Source: Neisseria sp. DTU_2020_1000833_1_SI_GRL_NUU_006 (GTDB lineage: Bacteria; Pseudomonadota; Gammaproteobacteria; Burkholderiales; Neisseriaceae). From it: a DNA stretch of 64,000 nucleotides. The notes under the pieces were generated by a model that was not told where the DNA came from, ran no database searches, and saw only the letters and a list, made by a program, of their open reading frames with translations. The position numbers were made by a program, and so were the translations under genes. Numbering within the stretch: position 1 is the first letter of the stretch; every line of letters starts with the position of its first letter. The stretch covers positions 620,001-684,000 of the forward strand of contig CP135593.1 in the NCBI GenBank assembly GCA_032388755.1, given 5' to 3'. This document shows, one piece after another, positions 23,237 to 31,020 of the stretch.

Positions 23237-26107
23237 ATGTGTAACCACCATCATCAAAACGACAGCAAAACTCCCCACTCAGAAGCCCGCGACAACGACA
23301 CCATCCGCATCCGCGGCGCGCGCACGCATAATTTGAAAAACGTCGATTTGGACATTCCGCGCCACAAGCTGGTGGTGGTAACGGGGCTGTCGGGCAGCGG
23401 CAAGTCGTCGCTGGCGTTTGACACGCTGTATGCCGAAGGCCAACGCCGTTATGTTGAAAGCCTTTCTGCCTATGCCCGTCAGTTTTTGCAGATGATGGAC
23501 AAACCCGATGTTGATTTGATCGAAGGCCTGTCGCCCGCGATTTCCATCGAGCAGAAATCCACCAGCCACAATCCGCGTTCCACCGTCGGCACGGTAACGG
23601 AAATCCACGACTACCTGCGCCTTTTGTACGCACGCGTCGGCACGCCGTATTGCCCCGAACACAATCTGCCGCTATCTAGCCAGACCGTGTCGCAGATGGT
23701 CGATGCCGTATTGAAACTGCCGGAAGATACGCGCGTGATGATTTTGGCGCCGGCAGTACGCGAGCGTAAGGGCGAGTTTGTCGACTTCTTTGCCGACTTG
23801 CAGGTGCAGGGTTTTGCGCGGGTGCGCGTGGACGGTGAGGTCTATCAGTTGGACGAAGTGCCGAAGCTGGAAAAAAACATCAAGCACAATATTGACGTGG
23901 TCATCGACCGCGTGAAAGTGAAGGCGAACATCAAGCAGCGGCTGGCGGAAAGTTTTGAAACCGCGCTGCGCCACGGCAACGAGCGCGCGCTGGCGATGGA
24001 AATGGACAGCGGCGAAGAACATTGGTTTTCCGCGCGTTTTGCCTGCCCCGTGTGTTCGTACAGCCTGCCCGAATTAGAGCCGCGCCTCTTTTCATTCAAC
24101 AACCCGATGGGTTCCTGCCCGACTTGCGACGGCTTGGGCAACACCAATTTCTTCGACCCCGAAAAAGTGGTCGCCCATCCCGAATTGTCGCTGGCAACGG
24201 GCGCAATTGACGGCTGGGACAAGCGCAACCAGTTCTATTTCCAAATGATTCAATCGCTGGCGCGGCACTACGGTTTCGATGTGCAGGCTGCTTGGGAAAC
24301 GCTACCTGAAAAAGTGAAAAAAGTCGTGTTGCACGGCTCAGGCAAAGAAGTCATTGATTTCACTTACCTGTCCGAACGCGGCACCACCTTTAACCGCAGC
24401 CACGCCTTCGAAGGCATCATTCCCAATCTCGAACGCCGCTACCGCGAAACCGACAGCGAAACCGTGCGCGAAAAACTGCGCGAATACCAAAACCACCGCG
24501 CCTGCCCGAGCTGCGGCGGCGCACGTTTGCGCAAAGAAGCCCGTTACGTTTACGTCAGCGGCGAACCTTTACACGAAGTCTCCGCCTGGCCGCTGACCAA
24601 AACCCACCAATTCTTTGAAACGCTGGATTTGGACGGCAACAAAAAACAAATCGCCGAAAAAATCCTCAAAGAAATCACCGAGCGCCTCGGCTTTCTGATT
24701 AACGTCGGACTGGATTACCTCAATCTCTCCCGCTCCGCCGAAACCCTCTCCGGCGGCGAAGCCCAGCGCATCCGCCTCGCCAGCCAAATCGGCAGCGGCC
24801 TGACCGGCGTGATGTACGTATTAGACGAACCCTCCATTGGCCTGCACCAGCGCGACAACGACCGCCTGCTCGCCACCCTCAAACGCCTGCGCGATTTAGG
24901 CAACAGCGTGATTGTGGTCGAACACGACGAAGACGCTATCCGCGAAGCCGATTTCGTCGTCGATATGGGCCCCGGCGCGGGCGAACACGGCGGCAACGTA
25001 CTGATTGCCGACACCCCCGAAAACGTCGCCAAATGCGAAAAATCCGTTACCGGACAATACCTCAGCGGCAAAAAATCCATTGCCGTGCCGTCTGAACGCA
25101 CGCCCGTCAATCCCGACCGAATGCTCGTCCTCAAAGGCGCGCGCGGCAACAACCTCAAAAACGTTACCCTCGAACTGCCGCTCGGTTTGATTACCTGCAT
25201 CACCGGCGTATCCGGCAGCGGCAAATCCACCCTGATTAACGACACCCTCGCCAAAATCACCGCCCGCGAACTCAACCGCGCCCAAGAAGAACCCGCCCCA
25301 TACGACGACATCCGCGGCCTCGAACACCTCGACAAAGTCATCAACGTCGACCAATCCCCCATCGGCCGCACCCCGCGCTCCAACCCCGCCACCTATACAG
25401 GCCTGTTCACCCCCATCCGCGAACTCTTCGCCGGTGTCCCCCTCTCGCGCGAACGCGGCTACAACGTCGGCAGATTCTCCTTCAACGTCAAAGGCGGCCG
25501 CTGCGAAGCCTGCCAAGGCGACGGCGTAATTAAAGTCGAAATGCACTTCCTGCCCGACGTGTACGTCCCCTGCGAAGTCTGCCACGGCAAACGCTACAAC
25601 CGCGAAACGCTCGAAATCCAATACAAAGGCAAAAACATCAGCCAAGTCCTCGACATGACCGTCGAAGAAGCCCGCGAATTTTTCGACGCCGTCCCCACCG
25701 TATCGCGCAAACTACAAACCCTGATGGACGTAGGCCTCGGCTACATCCGCCTCGGCCAGTCCGCCACCACCCTCTCCGGCGGCGAAGCCCAGCGCGTCAA
25801 ACTCGCCTTGGAACTCTCCAAACGCGACACCGGCAGAACGCTCTATATCCTCGACGAACCTACCACCGGCCTGCACTTCGCCGACATCGCCCTGCTGCTG
25901 GAAGTGATAGGTCGTCTAAAAGGCAAAGGCAACTCGATTGTGATTATCGAGCATAATCTTGACGTTATAAAAACGGCTGATTATATTGTCGACTTAGGGC
26001 CGGAAGGCGGCGATGGTGGGGGGAGGATTATTGCTTCAGGTAGCCCCGAGGAAGTGGCGAAGGTTAAGGGAAGTTATACTGGGAAGTATTTGAAGAATAT
26101 ATTGTAA
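23237..26107 (+). CDS. uvrA: Excinuclease ABC subunit A
   Basis: Damage-recognition ATPase of nucleotide excision repair, 956 residues, full length. Two ABC modules: first Walker A 'GLSGSGKSSLAFD' near 48, first zinc site 'CPVCSYSLPELEPRLFSFN' near 270, signature 'LSGGEAQRIRLA' near 500; second Walker A 'GVSGSGKSTLIND' near 655, zinc module 'CEACQGDGVIKVEMHF...CEVCHGKRYN' near 755-785, signature 'LSGGEAQRVKLA' near 845 and 'ILDEPTTGLH'. Downstream composition changes abruptly to A+T-rich. Confidence 0.95.
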   Translation: MCNHHHQNDSKTPHSEARDNDTIRIRGARTHNLKNVDLDIPRHKLVVVTGLSGSGKSSLAFDTLYAEGQRRYVESLSAYARQFLQMMDKPDVDLIEGLSPAISIEQKSTSHNPRSTVGTVTEIHDYLRLLYARVGTPYCPEHNLPLSSQTVSQMVDAVLKLPEDTRVMILAPAVRERKGEFVDFFADLQVQGFARVRVDGEVYQLDEVPKLEKNIKHNIDVVIDRVKVKANIKQRLAESFETALRHGNERALAMEMDSGEEHWFSARFACPVCSYSLPELEPRLFSFNNPMGSCPTCDGLGNTNFFDPEKVVAHPELSLATGAIDGWDKRNQFYFQMIQSLARHYGFDVQAAWETLPEKVKKVVLHGSGKEVIDFTYLSERGTTFNRSHAFEGIIPNLERRYRETDSETVREKLREYQNHRACPSCGGARLRKEARYVYVSGEPLHEVSAWPLTKTHQFFETLDLDGNKKQIAEKILKEITERLGFLINVGLDYLNLSRSAETLSGGEAQRIRLASQIGSGLTGVMYVLDEPSIGLHQRDNDRLLATLKRLRDLGNSVIVVEHDEDAIREADFVVDMGPGAGEHGGNVLIADTPENVAKCEKSVTGQYLSGKKSIAVPSERTPVNPDRMLVLKGARGNNLKNVTLELPLGLITCITGVSGSGKSTLINDTLAKITARELNRAQEEPAPYDDIRGLEHLDKVINVDQSPIGRTPRSNPATYTGLFTPIRELFAGVPLSRERGYNVGRFSFNVKGGRCEACQGDGVIKVEMHFLPDVYVPCEVCHGKRYNRETLEIQYKGKNISQVLDMTVEEAREFFDAVPTVSRKLQTLMDVGLGYIRLGQSATTLSGGEAQRVKLALELSKRDTGRTLYILDEPTTGLHFADIALLLEVIGRLKGKGNSIVIIEHNLDVIKTADYIVDLGPEGGDGGGRIIASGSPEEVAKVKGSYTGKYLKNIL

Positions 26108-26127
26108 TTTCTTAATTCAGAAGGCAT

Positions 26128-26787
26128 ATGAAAATGAAGCAAAAAAATGATTTTAATGGTGCGAATTTTAATGGATCAACACAAATTGGAGAACAGCGTA
26201 CAACCATACAAGGTGATCAGTACAACGTCAATCAATATAATAACTATGCAAATAATCAGTTAGATAATGAGAAAACGAAAGTATATACAGTTGAACCAAA
26301 ATGGAGAAGCCCTTTTACAATGGGAGTATTAACTTGGATTAGCGTTTTTCTTGGTATTGCAGGAATAATACCTTTGGGTGCACTCATCTCTAATATACTT
26401 AATACTTTTAATTCTCCTATACAAATAAATAATAATGAGTGGTATAATTTAATTTTATTTGTTTTATTTTTATTGTGTTTGTTCATATGTTTGATTGCAA
26501 TTAAGCTTCGTGAAATTACTAGTAAGCAAATTAGATTGCCATTGTTTCATAATTATGCCATTAATGGAAAAGGTTACATATTAACATTAGAAAAAATCAA
26601 GCCAAACCTCTGTCCTTTTTGTGGAGGAAGAATGAAATATTACAATAAACCGACTAAATGGATAGATTTTCGTTACCCAAATGGCAAATTAAAAAAGAGG
26701 AAGGTTACCGAAAGAACTCCTGCGGTTGAATGCATACGGAACGAAAACCATTGTTATGAGATAGATCCAGCAGAAGATAAGGTGTGA
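26128..26787 (+). CDS. A+T-rich accessory gene: two-TM membrane protein with zinc ribbon, unknown
   Basis: I do not recognise the family. 219 residues. N-terminal 50 residues are polar and Asn/Gln-rich, with 'TTIQGDQYNVNQYNNY' recalling the repeat-like tags that precede some conflict-system proteins. Two hydrophobic helices follow (about 65-88 and 103-127). The C-terminal soluble part has a likely zinc ribbon: 'CPFCGGRM' near 170 and 'ECIRNENHCYEIDP' near 205. Starts 20 bases after uvrA; in-frame ATGs at 26128 and 26134. About 70% A+T by eye, unlike uvrA, so probably acquired. A defence role is speculation. Confidence 0.7.
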   Translation: MKMKQKNDFNGANFNGSTQIGEQRTTIQGDQYNVNQYNNYANNQLDNEKTKVYTVEPKWRSPFTMGVLTWISVFLGIAGIIPLGALISNILNTFNSPIQINNNEWYNLILFVLFLLCLFICLIAIKLREITSKQIRLPLFHNYAINGKGYILTLEKIKPNLCPFCGGRMKYYNKPTKWIDFRYPNGKLKKRKVTERTPAVECIRNENHCYEIDPAEDKV

Positions 26788-26808
26788 TGTAAGCAAGCCG
26801 TAGCCTGC

Positions 26809-26941
26809 ATACCCAGCCAACTGCGTGCGTGGCTACGCCACAGACCCTACCTGCGAATCACGCGAAATTTTAAAACCAACGCGTAAGGTGTGTGCGGTAC
26901 GCACGCACGCGGTTATTTGATTGACGGTTTGCCGTTTCAAC
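26809..26941. repeat. Dispersed repeat, copy A
   Basis: Holds GTGCGTGGCTACGCCACA (26825-26842) and GCACGCGGTTATTTGATT (26905-26922). The first is shared with copy C (27821-27838, one change), the second with copy B (27358-27375, identical). Confidence 0.65.
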
Positions 26942-27018
26942 TTTTAACTTTGTCGAAGCTGGCGCTTTCAGACGGCCTCCAATGCCGTCTGAAAACATTA
27001 GCTCCAACAAAGTTAAAA
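26942..27018. repeat. Nested inverted repeat carrying AG- and AT-dialect uptake sequences
   Basis: Outer arms TTTTAACTTTGT (26942-26953) and ACAAAGTTAAAA (27007-27018) enclose an inner pair: the complement of AGGCCGTCTGAA (26967-26978) and ATGCCGTCTGAA (26982-26993). Both inner sequences are dialects of other Neisseria species groups. Confidence 0.75.
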
Positions 27019-27072
27019 CCTTAAACAACAAACCATTCCTTCTCCAACACCCAAACCACAAACAAAAATCCT

Positions 27073-27222
27073 ATGGCGCGTTATCGCAGAAACTTCACTG
27101 TCGGCGGCACATTCTTTTTCACCGTCAAACTCGCCAACCCAAAATCGCGCCTGCTTGTGGAACATGTCGGCTTCGCGTACAGCAAGCGTAGGTCGGATAC
27201 TTGTATCCGACAAAATCTTTAA
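27073..27222 (+). pseudogene. Remnant of a REP-associated tyrosine transposase (RAYT)
   Basis: The first 35 codons read 'MARYRRNFTVGGTFFFTVK' and then 'LANPKSRLLVEHV', matching the start of Y1/TnpA-REP transposases I know ('MARYRR..VPGGTYFFTVNL'). The frame then runs into a REP-like palindrome and stops at 27222. The His-hydrophobe-His and catalytic Tyr regions are absent. Confidence 0.75.
27188..27212. repeat. REP-like palindrome 1
   Basis: GTAGGTCGGATACTTGTATC followed by CGACA; a GTCGGATAC / GTATCCGAC stem. It sits at the 3' end of the RAYT remnant. Confidence 0.75.
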
Positions 27223-27259
27223 CTCCCGTCATTTCAATCCATTGCAACAATGCCCAAAA

Positions 27260-27284
27260 TGTCGGATTTGAGAATCCGACCTAC
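27260..27284. repeat. REP-like palindrome 2
   Basis: Inverse orientation to palindrome 1: GTCGGATT, loop, AATCCGAC then CTAC. Forms a facing pair with the copy at 27188. Confidence 0.75.
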
Positions 27285-27395
27285 GCCAAGCTTTTCAGAC
27301 GATCTCCAATGTCGCCTGAAAACGTCAGCAAGCCGTAGCCTGCTTACCAAACCGACCGCACGCGGTTATTTGATTCATGGTTTGCCGCTTCAAAG

Positions 27396-27426
27396 TTTTC
27401 AGACGACCTCTGATGTCGTCTGAAAA
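27396..27426. repeat. Uptake-sequence hairpin in the repeat region
   Basis: TTTTCAGACGAC and GTCGTCTGAAAA with a seven-base loop; no adjacent gene end. Confidence 0.7.
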
Positions 27427-27430
27427 CGGT

Positions 27431-27455
27431 TTGTCGGATACTAATATCCGACAAA
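27431..27455. repeat. REP-like palindrome 3
   Basis: TTGTCGGATACTAATATCCG then ACAAA: near-perfect 25-bp palindrome of the same family. Confidence 0.75.
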
Positions 27456-27525
27456 CCTTCAACTCTCTGCCTTTTTCCGATTATGTCGGCAACAATTTAA
27501 CGGTTTAAATTTAAACCGCTATAAA

Positions 27526-27550
27526 TGTCGGATTCGGGAATCCGACCTAC
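27526..27550. repeat. REP-like palindrome 4
   Basis: Same orientation and ends as palindrome 2: GTCGGATT, loop, AATCCGAC, CTAC. Confidence 0.75.
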
Positions 27551-27807
27551 ATTCTTCAAATTGCGGCTACGGCAAAATCCAGAGTGCGGCCAAACAATTC
27601 AACCTGCCTTGTTTGTCTCTGCAAAAATCAAAAAAGGTCGTCTGAAAACTTATTAAAATCAATTTGTTAGATGACTTCTTGTCATGATTTCAAACCATTA
27701 TGCCTGTTTGTTCCAACGTTCGATGGATTCTTTGATAACCTGTTTCGCTTCTTTCACGTCACACTAATGCTCAACTTTGGCCGAAACTGCTTTTTCGTAG
27801 CTTTACC

Positions 27808-27920
27808 CCCAACCGACCGTGTGCGTGGCTGCGCCACACAACCTACCTGCAAATCATGCGGAACTTTAAAATCAAATCGTAGAGTGTGCGCGATCATCTA
27901 ATTGAAGGTTTGCCGTTTTA
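27808..27920. repeat. Dispersed repeat, copy C
   Basis: GTGCGTGGCTGCGCCACA (27821-27838) followed by CCTACCTGCAAATCATGCG, in the same order as copy A, and ending in GGTTTGCCGTTT as there. Confidence 0.6.
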
Positions 27921-27922
27921 AA

Positions 27923-27952
27923 TTTTCAGACCACCTTAAAGGTCGTCTGAAA
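27923..27952. repeat. Degenerate uptake-sequence hairpin
   Basis: TTTCAGACCACCTTAAAGG then TCGTCTGAAA; one mismatch (C for G) in the left arm. Confidence 0.6.
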
Positions 27953-27983
27953 GCAAATTGCAGATTGAAAGGTATAAATAAAA

Positions 27984-28015
27984 AAAACGGATTCTGAGTA
28001 GTCGGAATCCGTTTT
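27984..28015 (-). terminator. Rho-independent terminator of the lipoprotein pseudogene
   Basis: AAAACGGATTC, ten-base loop, GAATCCGTTTT, 20 bases beyond the original stop codon at 28035-28037. Confidence 0.75.
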
Positions 28016-28034
28016 CGCTATAAGATGTCTCGTA

Positions 28035-28403
28035 TTATTTAGCTTCTTCTTTAGTCGCCGCAGCCTCGTCTTTGGCTTCTACCGCAGCGTCTTTCGCTTC
28101 TTCGGCAGCTTCTTTTGCCTCTTAGGCTTTATCTTCAGGAGAAGCGGCAGGGGCATCGCCTTTCAATCCATCCAAAGCTGCTTTACAGGTAGCGTCTCTT
28201 TGGTCGGCAGGCATATCTTTTAAGGCTGCTTTAGTTTGCTCAAATGATTTTTGCATCAGGTCTTTTGTGCCTGCATCAACGCCTTTAGTAATGTCGGCAA
28301 AGGCTTTTCCGTATTCGTCGTAAACAGCAGAATAAGAGCTGCCGCCACATGCGGACAAAGATAGTGCGGTAGCAGAGTTGCCAAATAAAATAAATGATGC
28401 TTC
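28035..28403 (-). pseudogene. Broken small lipoprotein gene
   Basis: The readable part starts in a signal-peptide-like stretch ending in lipobox 'LSAC' followed by 'GGSSYSAVYDEYGKAFADI', as in a small neisserial lipoprotein. Three faults: no ATG start remains (the frame opens after a TAA at 28404-28406, and an 'ATT AAG AAG' in another frame looks like a decayed start followed by a frameshift); an in-frame TAA at 28122-28124 cuts off the tail; beyond it the frame stays open for a 28-residue Ala/Glu/Lys-rich coil to TAA at 28035. A TTG at 28356 could start a leaderless product, but that would lack most of the signal peptide. Confidence 0.6.
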
Positions 28404-28500
28404 TTAATTGAATTTATGAAAAAAAATTGAAATTATTTAAATAGCAACTGAGTTTCGTTTGGTACTTTAGCGAAATTATCATTTTTCTTGTTCAATGAAA

Positions 28501-28544
28501 AAAGGTCGTCTGAAAACCTGAAACATGGTTTTCAGACGACCTTT
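28501..28544. terminator. Inverted uptake-sequence pair after the thioesterase gene
   Basis: AAAGGTCGTCTGAAAACC and its exact complement, eight-base loop, 30 bases beyond the thioesterase stop. Confidence 0.85.
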
Positions 28545-28573
28545 GTCTTGTAATCTGTTTTGTCCGTTCGTTT

Positions 28574-29056
28574 TCAGCATCCGCAGGAAGTCTCGTCGGA
28601 TGTCTGAAGGCTCAAGGCTTTGCGTTTTTTGGCTTTTTCGTAACGGCAGCGTTGGCGTTCGGTGGTGATTTCCAACGGTGGGACGGGAACGGGTTTGCCG
28701 TCTTCAACCGCGACCATGGTGAAGTAGCAGCTGTTGGTATGGCGCACTTCGCCGTTGCGGATGTTTTGCGCCTCGACGCGGATGCCGATTTCCATGGAGG
28801 TTCGGCCTGTGTAGTTGACGCTGGCGTAGAAGGTTACCAAGTCGCCGACGTGTATCGGCTCTTTAAACAAGACTTTATCGACAGACAGGGTAACGCAATA
28901 ATTACCGCTGTAACGGCTGGCGCAGGAATAAGCGACTTGATCGAGCAGGCGCAAAAGTTCGCCGCCGTGGACGTTGCCGCTGAAATTGGCGGTGTCGGGC
29001 ATCATCAGTTCGGACATGATGAGTTCGTGTGAAGGGAGCTGGCGGGTTTGGTCCAT
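28574..29056 (-). CDS. Acyl-CoA thioesterase, hotdog fold (BACH/YkhA type)
   Basis: 160 residues. Hotdog landmarks: 'NFSGNVHGGELLRLLDQVAY' with the catalytic Asn/Asp region near residue 25-40, 'VDKVLFKEPIHVGDLV' and 'TSMEIGIRV'. The C-terminus is basic and ends 'SCGC'. Meningococci have a well-studied hexameric thioesterase of this type. Distinct in sequence from the YciA-like gene at 4224. Monocistronic. Confidence 0.87.
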   Translation of the reverse strand: MDQTRQLPSHELIMSELMMPDTANFSGNVHGGELLRLLDQVAYSCASRYSGNYCVTLSVDKVLFKEPIHVGDLVTFYASVNYTGRTSMEIGIRVEAQNIRNGEVRHTNSCYFTMVAVEDGKPVPVPPLEITTERQRCRYEKAKKRKALSLQTSDETSCGC

Positions 29057-29185
29057 GGTGTTCCTCTTTTTAAAATGAATGTTTGTGTTAGACGGGCGGC
29101 CGTTCAGTGGTTGGGATGGTTTTCAGACAACCTTGCCGATTGTATTTAATATATGAATATACGGAAATTGGATTTTTTTATGGGT

Positions 29186-30262
29186 TTATAACCATTTTCT
29201 GCGCGAGAAGAAAATCAGCAGCCCGACAATGATGCACAGCATCAAACCCAAAACCATAAAATAGCCGTAATGCCAATGCAGCTCAGGCATGTTGTCGAAG
29301 TTCATGCCGTAGATGCCGGTGATGACGGTCAGCGGCATGAAGATGATGGTGATGACGGTCAGGACGCGCATTTGCTGGTTCATGCGGTTGGACTGGAAGG
29401 AAAGGTAGATGTCCATCATGCTCAACACCATGTCGCGCGAGGCGTCGAGCGATTCGATAAGCTGCATGATATGGTCGTACACGTCGCGCAGATAAACGGT
29501 GGACTCGCCTTTGAAAATGGCGAAATCGCCGCGCACGGCAAGCTGATAGAACACGTCGCGCAAGGGCAAAAGCGTGCGGCGAAGGCGGACGGCGTCGCGC
29601 TTGAGTCGGTGGATTTTGCCGAGAATATCGCTGTTTTCGTTTTTAAACAGGGATTTGTCTATGGCTTCGACGCGGTTGTTGTACTCTTCCAAAACGATGA
29701 AATAGTCGTCCACGATGCGGTCGAGCAGGCAATAGGCAAGGAAGGCGGTATTTTTGCCAAGGATGCCGCGCGGGTTTTCGCTCATTTGGCGGCGCAACTG
29801 GCTGAACAGCCCCAGCGGTTTTTGCTGGAACGACAACACGAAATCCTTGCCGATAATCAGATACACTTGGTCGGAATTCAGTTTGCCGGCGGCGGTGTAG
29901 TGGTAAACCTGCGCGGCGATAAACAGATAATTGTCGTAGTCTTCGATTTTGGGGCGTTGTTTACGGCTGAGGATGTCTTCGATGACCAGCTCGTGGATGC
30001 CGTAAGGCTCCAGCGTGTGTTTGAGCAGCGTGGCGTCGTTGATGCCGACAAAATGTAGCCAGTTGGTCTGCCCCGCTTGCGGGCGGGCGATGTCGGGCAG
30101 TTTTTTACCCGCGAGATAATCGTGTTGGGCAAACGTATCGGCGGAATAAAGCGTCTGATGGATGGCGGAACGCGGCGCGTTGTCGGTATTGCTGCGCGGG
30201 ACGGTTTGGTCTTGCGGGATTTCTGCGGGTATTGTCTCGGGAGCGGGTGGTGTGTTCATCAT
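29186..30262 (-). CDS. corA: CorA-family Mg2+/Co2+ transporter
   Basis: Inner-membrane divalent cation channel. 358 residues from the first of two adjacent ATGs (30262, 30259). Long cytoplasmic helical domain, then two C-terminal helices with the hallmark 'YGMNFDNMPEL' (GMN loop) between them and a basic end. The predicted ORF runs farther upstream through an uptake-sequence hairpin, which gives no family-like residues. The hairpin lies only 20 bases before the start, that is in the probable mRNA leader. Confidence 0.9.
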   Translation of the reverse strand: MMNTPPAPETIPAEIPQDQTVPRSNTDNAPRSAIHQTLYSADTFAQHDYLAGKKLPDIARPQAGQTNWLHFVGINDATLLKHTLEPYGIHELVIEDILSRKQRPKIEDYDNYLFIAAQVYHYTAAGKLNSDQVYLIIGKDFVLSFQQKPLGLFSQLRRQMSENPRGILGKNTAFLAYCLLDRIVDDYFIVLEEYNNRVEAIDKSLFKNENSDILGKIHRLKRDAVRLRRTLLPLRDVFYQLAVRGDFAIFKGESTVYLRDVYDHIMQLIESLDASRDMVLSMMDIYLSFQSNRMNQQMRVLTVITIIFMPLTVITGIYGMNFDNMPELHWHYGYFMVLGLMLCIIVGLLIFFSRRKWL

Positions 30263-30281
30263 GATTGAAAAGGTATGTCTG

Positions 30282-30320
30282 AAGGTCGTCTGAAAACGGA
30301 ATGTTTTTTCAGACGACCTT
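30282..30320. terminator. Uptake-sequence hairpin in the corA leader region
   Basis: AAGGTCGTCTGAAAA and its complement, seven-base loop. It lies in the divergent region before corA, so it does not end a known gene; it could attenuate corA transcription or protect the message. Confidence 0.6.
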
Positions 30321-30478
30321 GGTTTTAAATTATTAGCATTGTAACAGAGTAGGGCAGACACCGAGGTCGCCTGAAAAGTGAAAGGCGGCGCATATTCAAA
30401 GTATGTTGTTTCGGGTATAGTGTCGTCTGTTGGTACACGGTTGTTTCCTTTGCGGGAAAAATTTTTGGAGCTGTAAGA

Positions 30479-30874
30479 ATGTTTAAACGTCCTGAAGAAA
30501 TCATTGTTTTGGTGCTGGCTGTTTTATGGGTGGTCTTGACGTATTTTTTGGCCGCATATTGCGGGGCGGATGCTTATACGGTGATATTGATCACGGGGCT
30601 GACTTTGGTTTGGGCGGCGGTATGTTTCCGCTTTTGGCAGAAAGGCTGGGAACGCAATATTTGGCCTGTTTTTTTGGGATGCCTTGTCGTTTGCTGGTGG
30701 CCGATGTTGGATTGGCTCGCCGTCAAAGATATTGTTGTGCCGAATTCTGAGACGGGTGCGATTGTAGTTGCGAAACCTTGGTACGCAGGCTGGATTTTCA
30801 AGTCTTTTCTGGCTTTGCTGCCTGTCGTTGCCGGATATGCATTTAAATGGAAAAAATCGCGTAATGTCCAATAA
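30479..30874 (+). CDS. Small membrane protein, unknown function
   Basis: 131 residues, three to four hydrophobic segments (about 8-28, 35-50, 62-78 and 105-122), Trp-rich ('WVVLTYF', 'VCWWPMLDWL'), basic C-terminus. No signal for export and no motif that I recognise. GGAG lies nine bases before the ATG. Followed by a terminator hairpin, so probably monocistronic. Confidence 0.65.
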   Translation: MFKRPEEIIVLVLAVLWVVLTYFLAAYCGADAYTVILITGLTLVWAAVCFRFWQKGWERNIWPVFLGCLVVCWWPMLDWLAVKDIVVPNSETGAIVVAKPWYAGWIFKSFLALLPVVAGYAFKWKKSRNVQ

Positions 30875-30905
30875 TTCGGTTGGTCAAGCATCAAATCAAT
30901 CTGTC

Positions 30906-30935
30906 AAAACGCCGTTTGCCGAAACGGCGTTTTTT
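30906..30935 (+). terminator. Rho-independent terminator
   Basis: AAAACGCCGTTT, four-base loop, AAACGGCGTTTTTT, 30 bases after the small membrane protein gene. Confidence 0.85.
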
Positions 30936-31020
30936 ATTTCCGTCGGGCTTGATTTTAGAGCGATTGCCCTTAACTATAAATCCAATAAAAATTTTGGGTA
31001 TTATTAATCAAAGGAATAAC

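Larger units (their letters stand above)
26788..28034. other. Gene-poor repeat-rich region
   Basis: Apart from the small transposase scrap at 27073-27222 I see no gene. The region contains four REP-like palindromes, three copies of a GTGCGTGGC / ACGCGGTTATTTGATT-bearing repeat (26809-26941, 27345-27395, 27808-27920), a nested inverted repeat with foreign-dialect uptake sequences, the short palindrome ACGGTTTAAATTTAAACCG at about 27500-27518, and two uptake-sequence hairpins. Confidence 0.7.
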
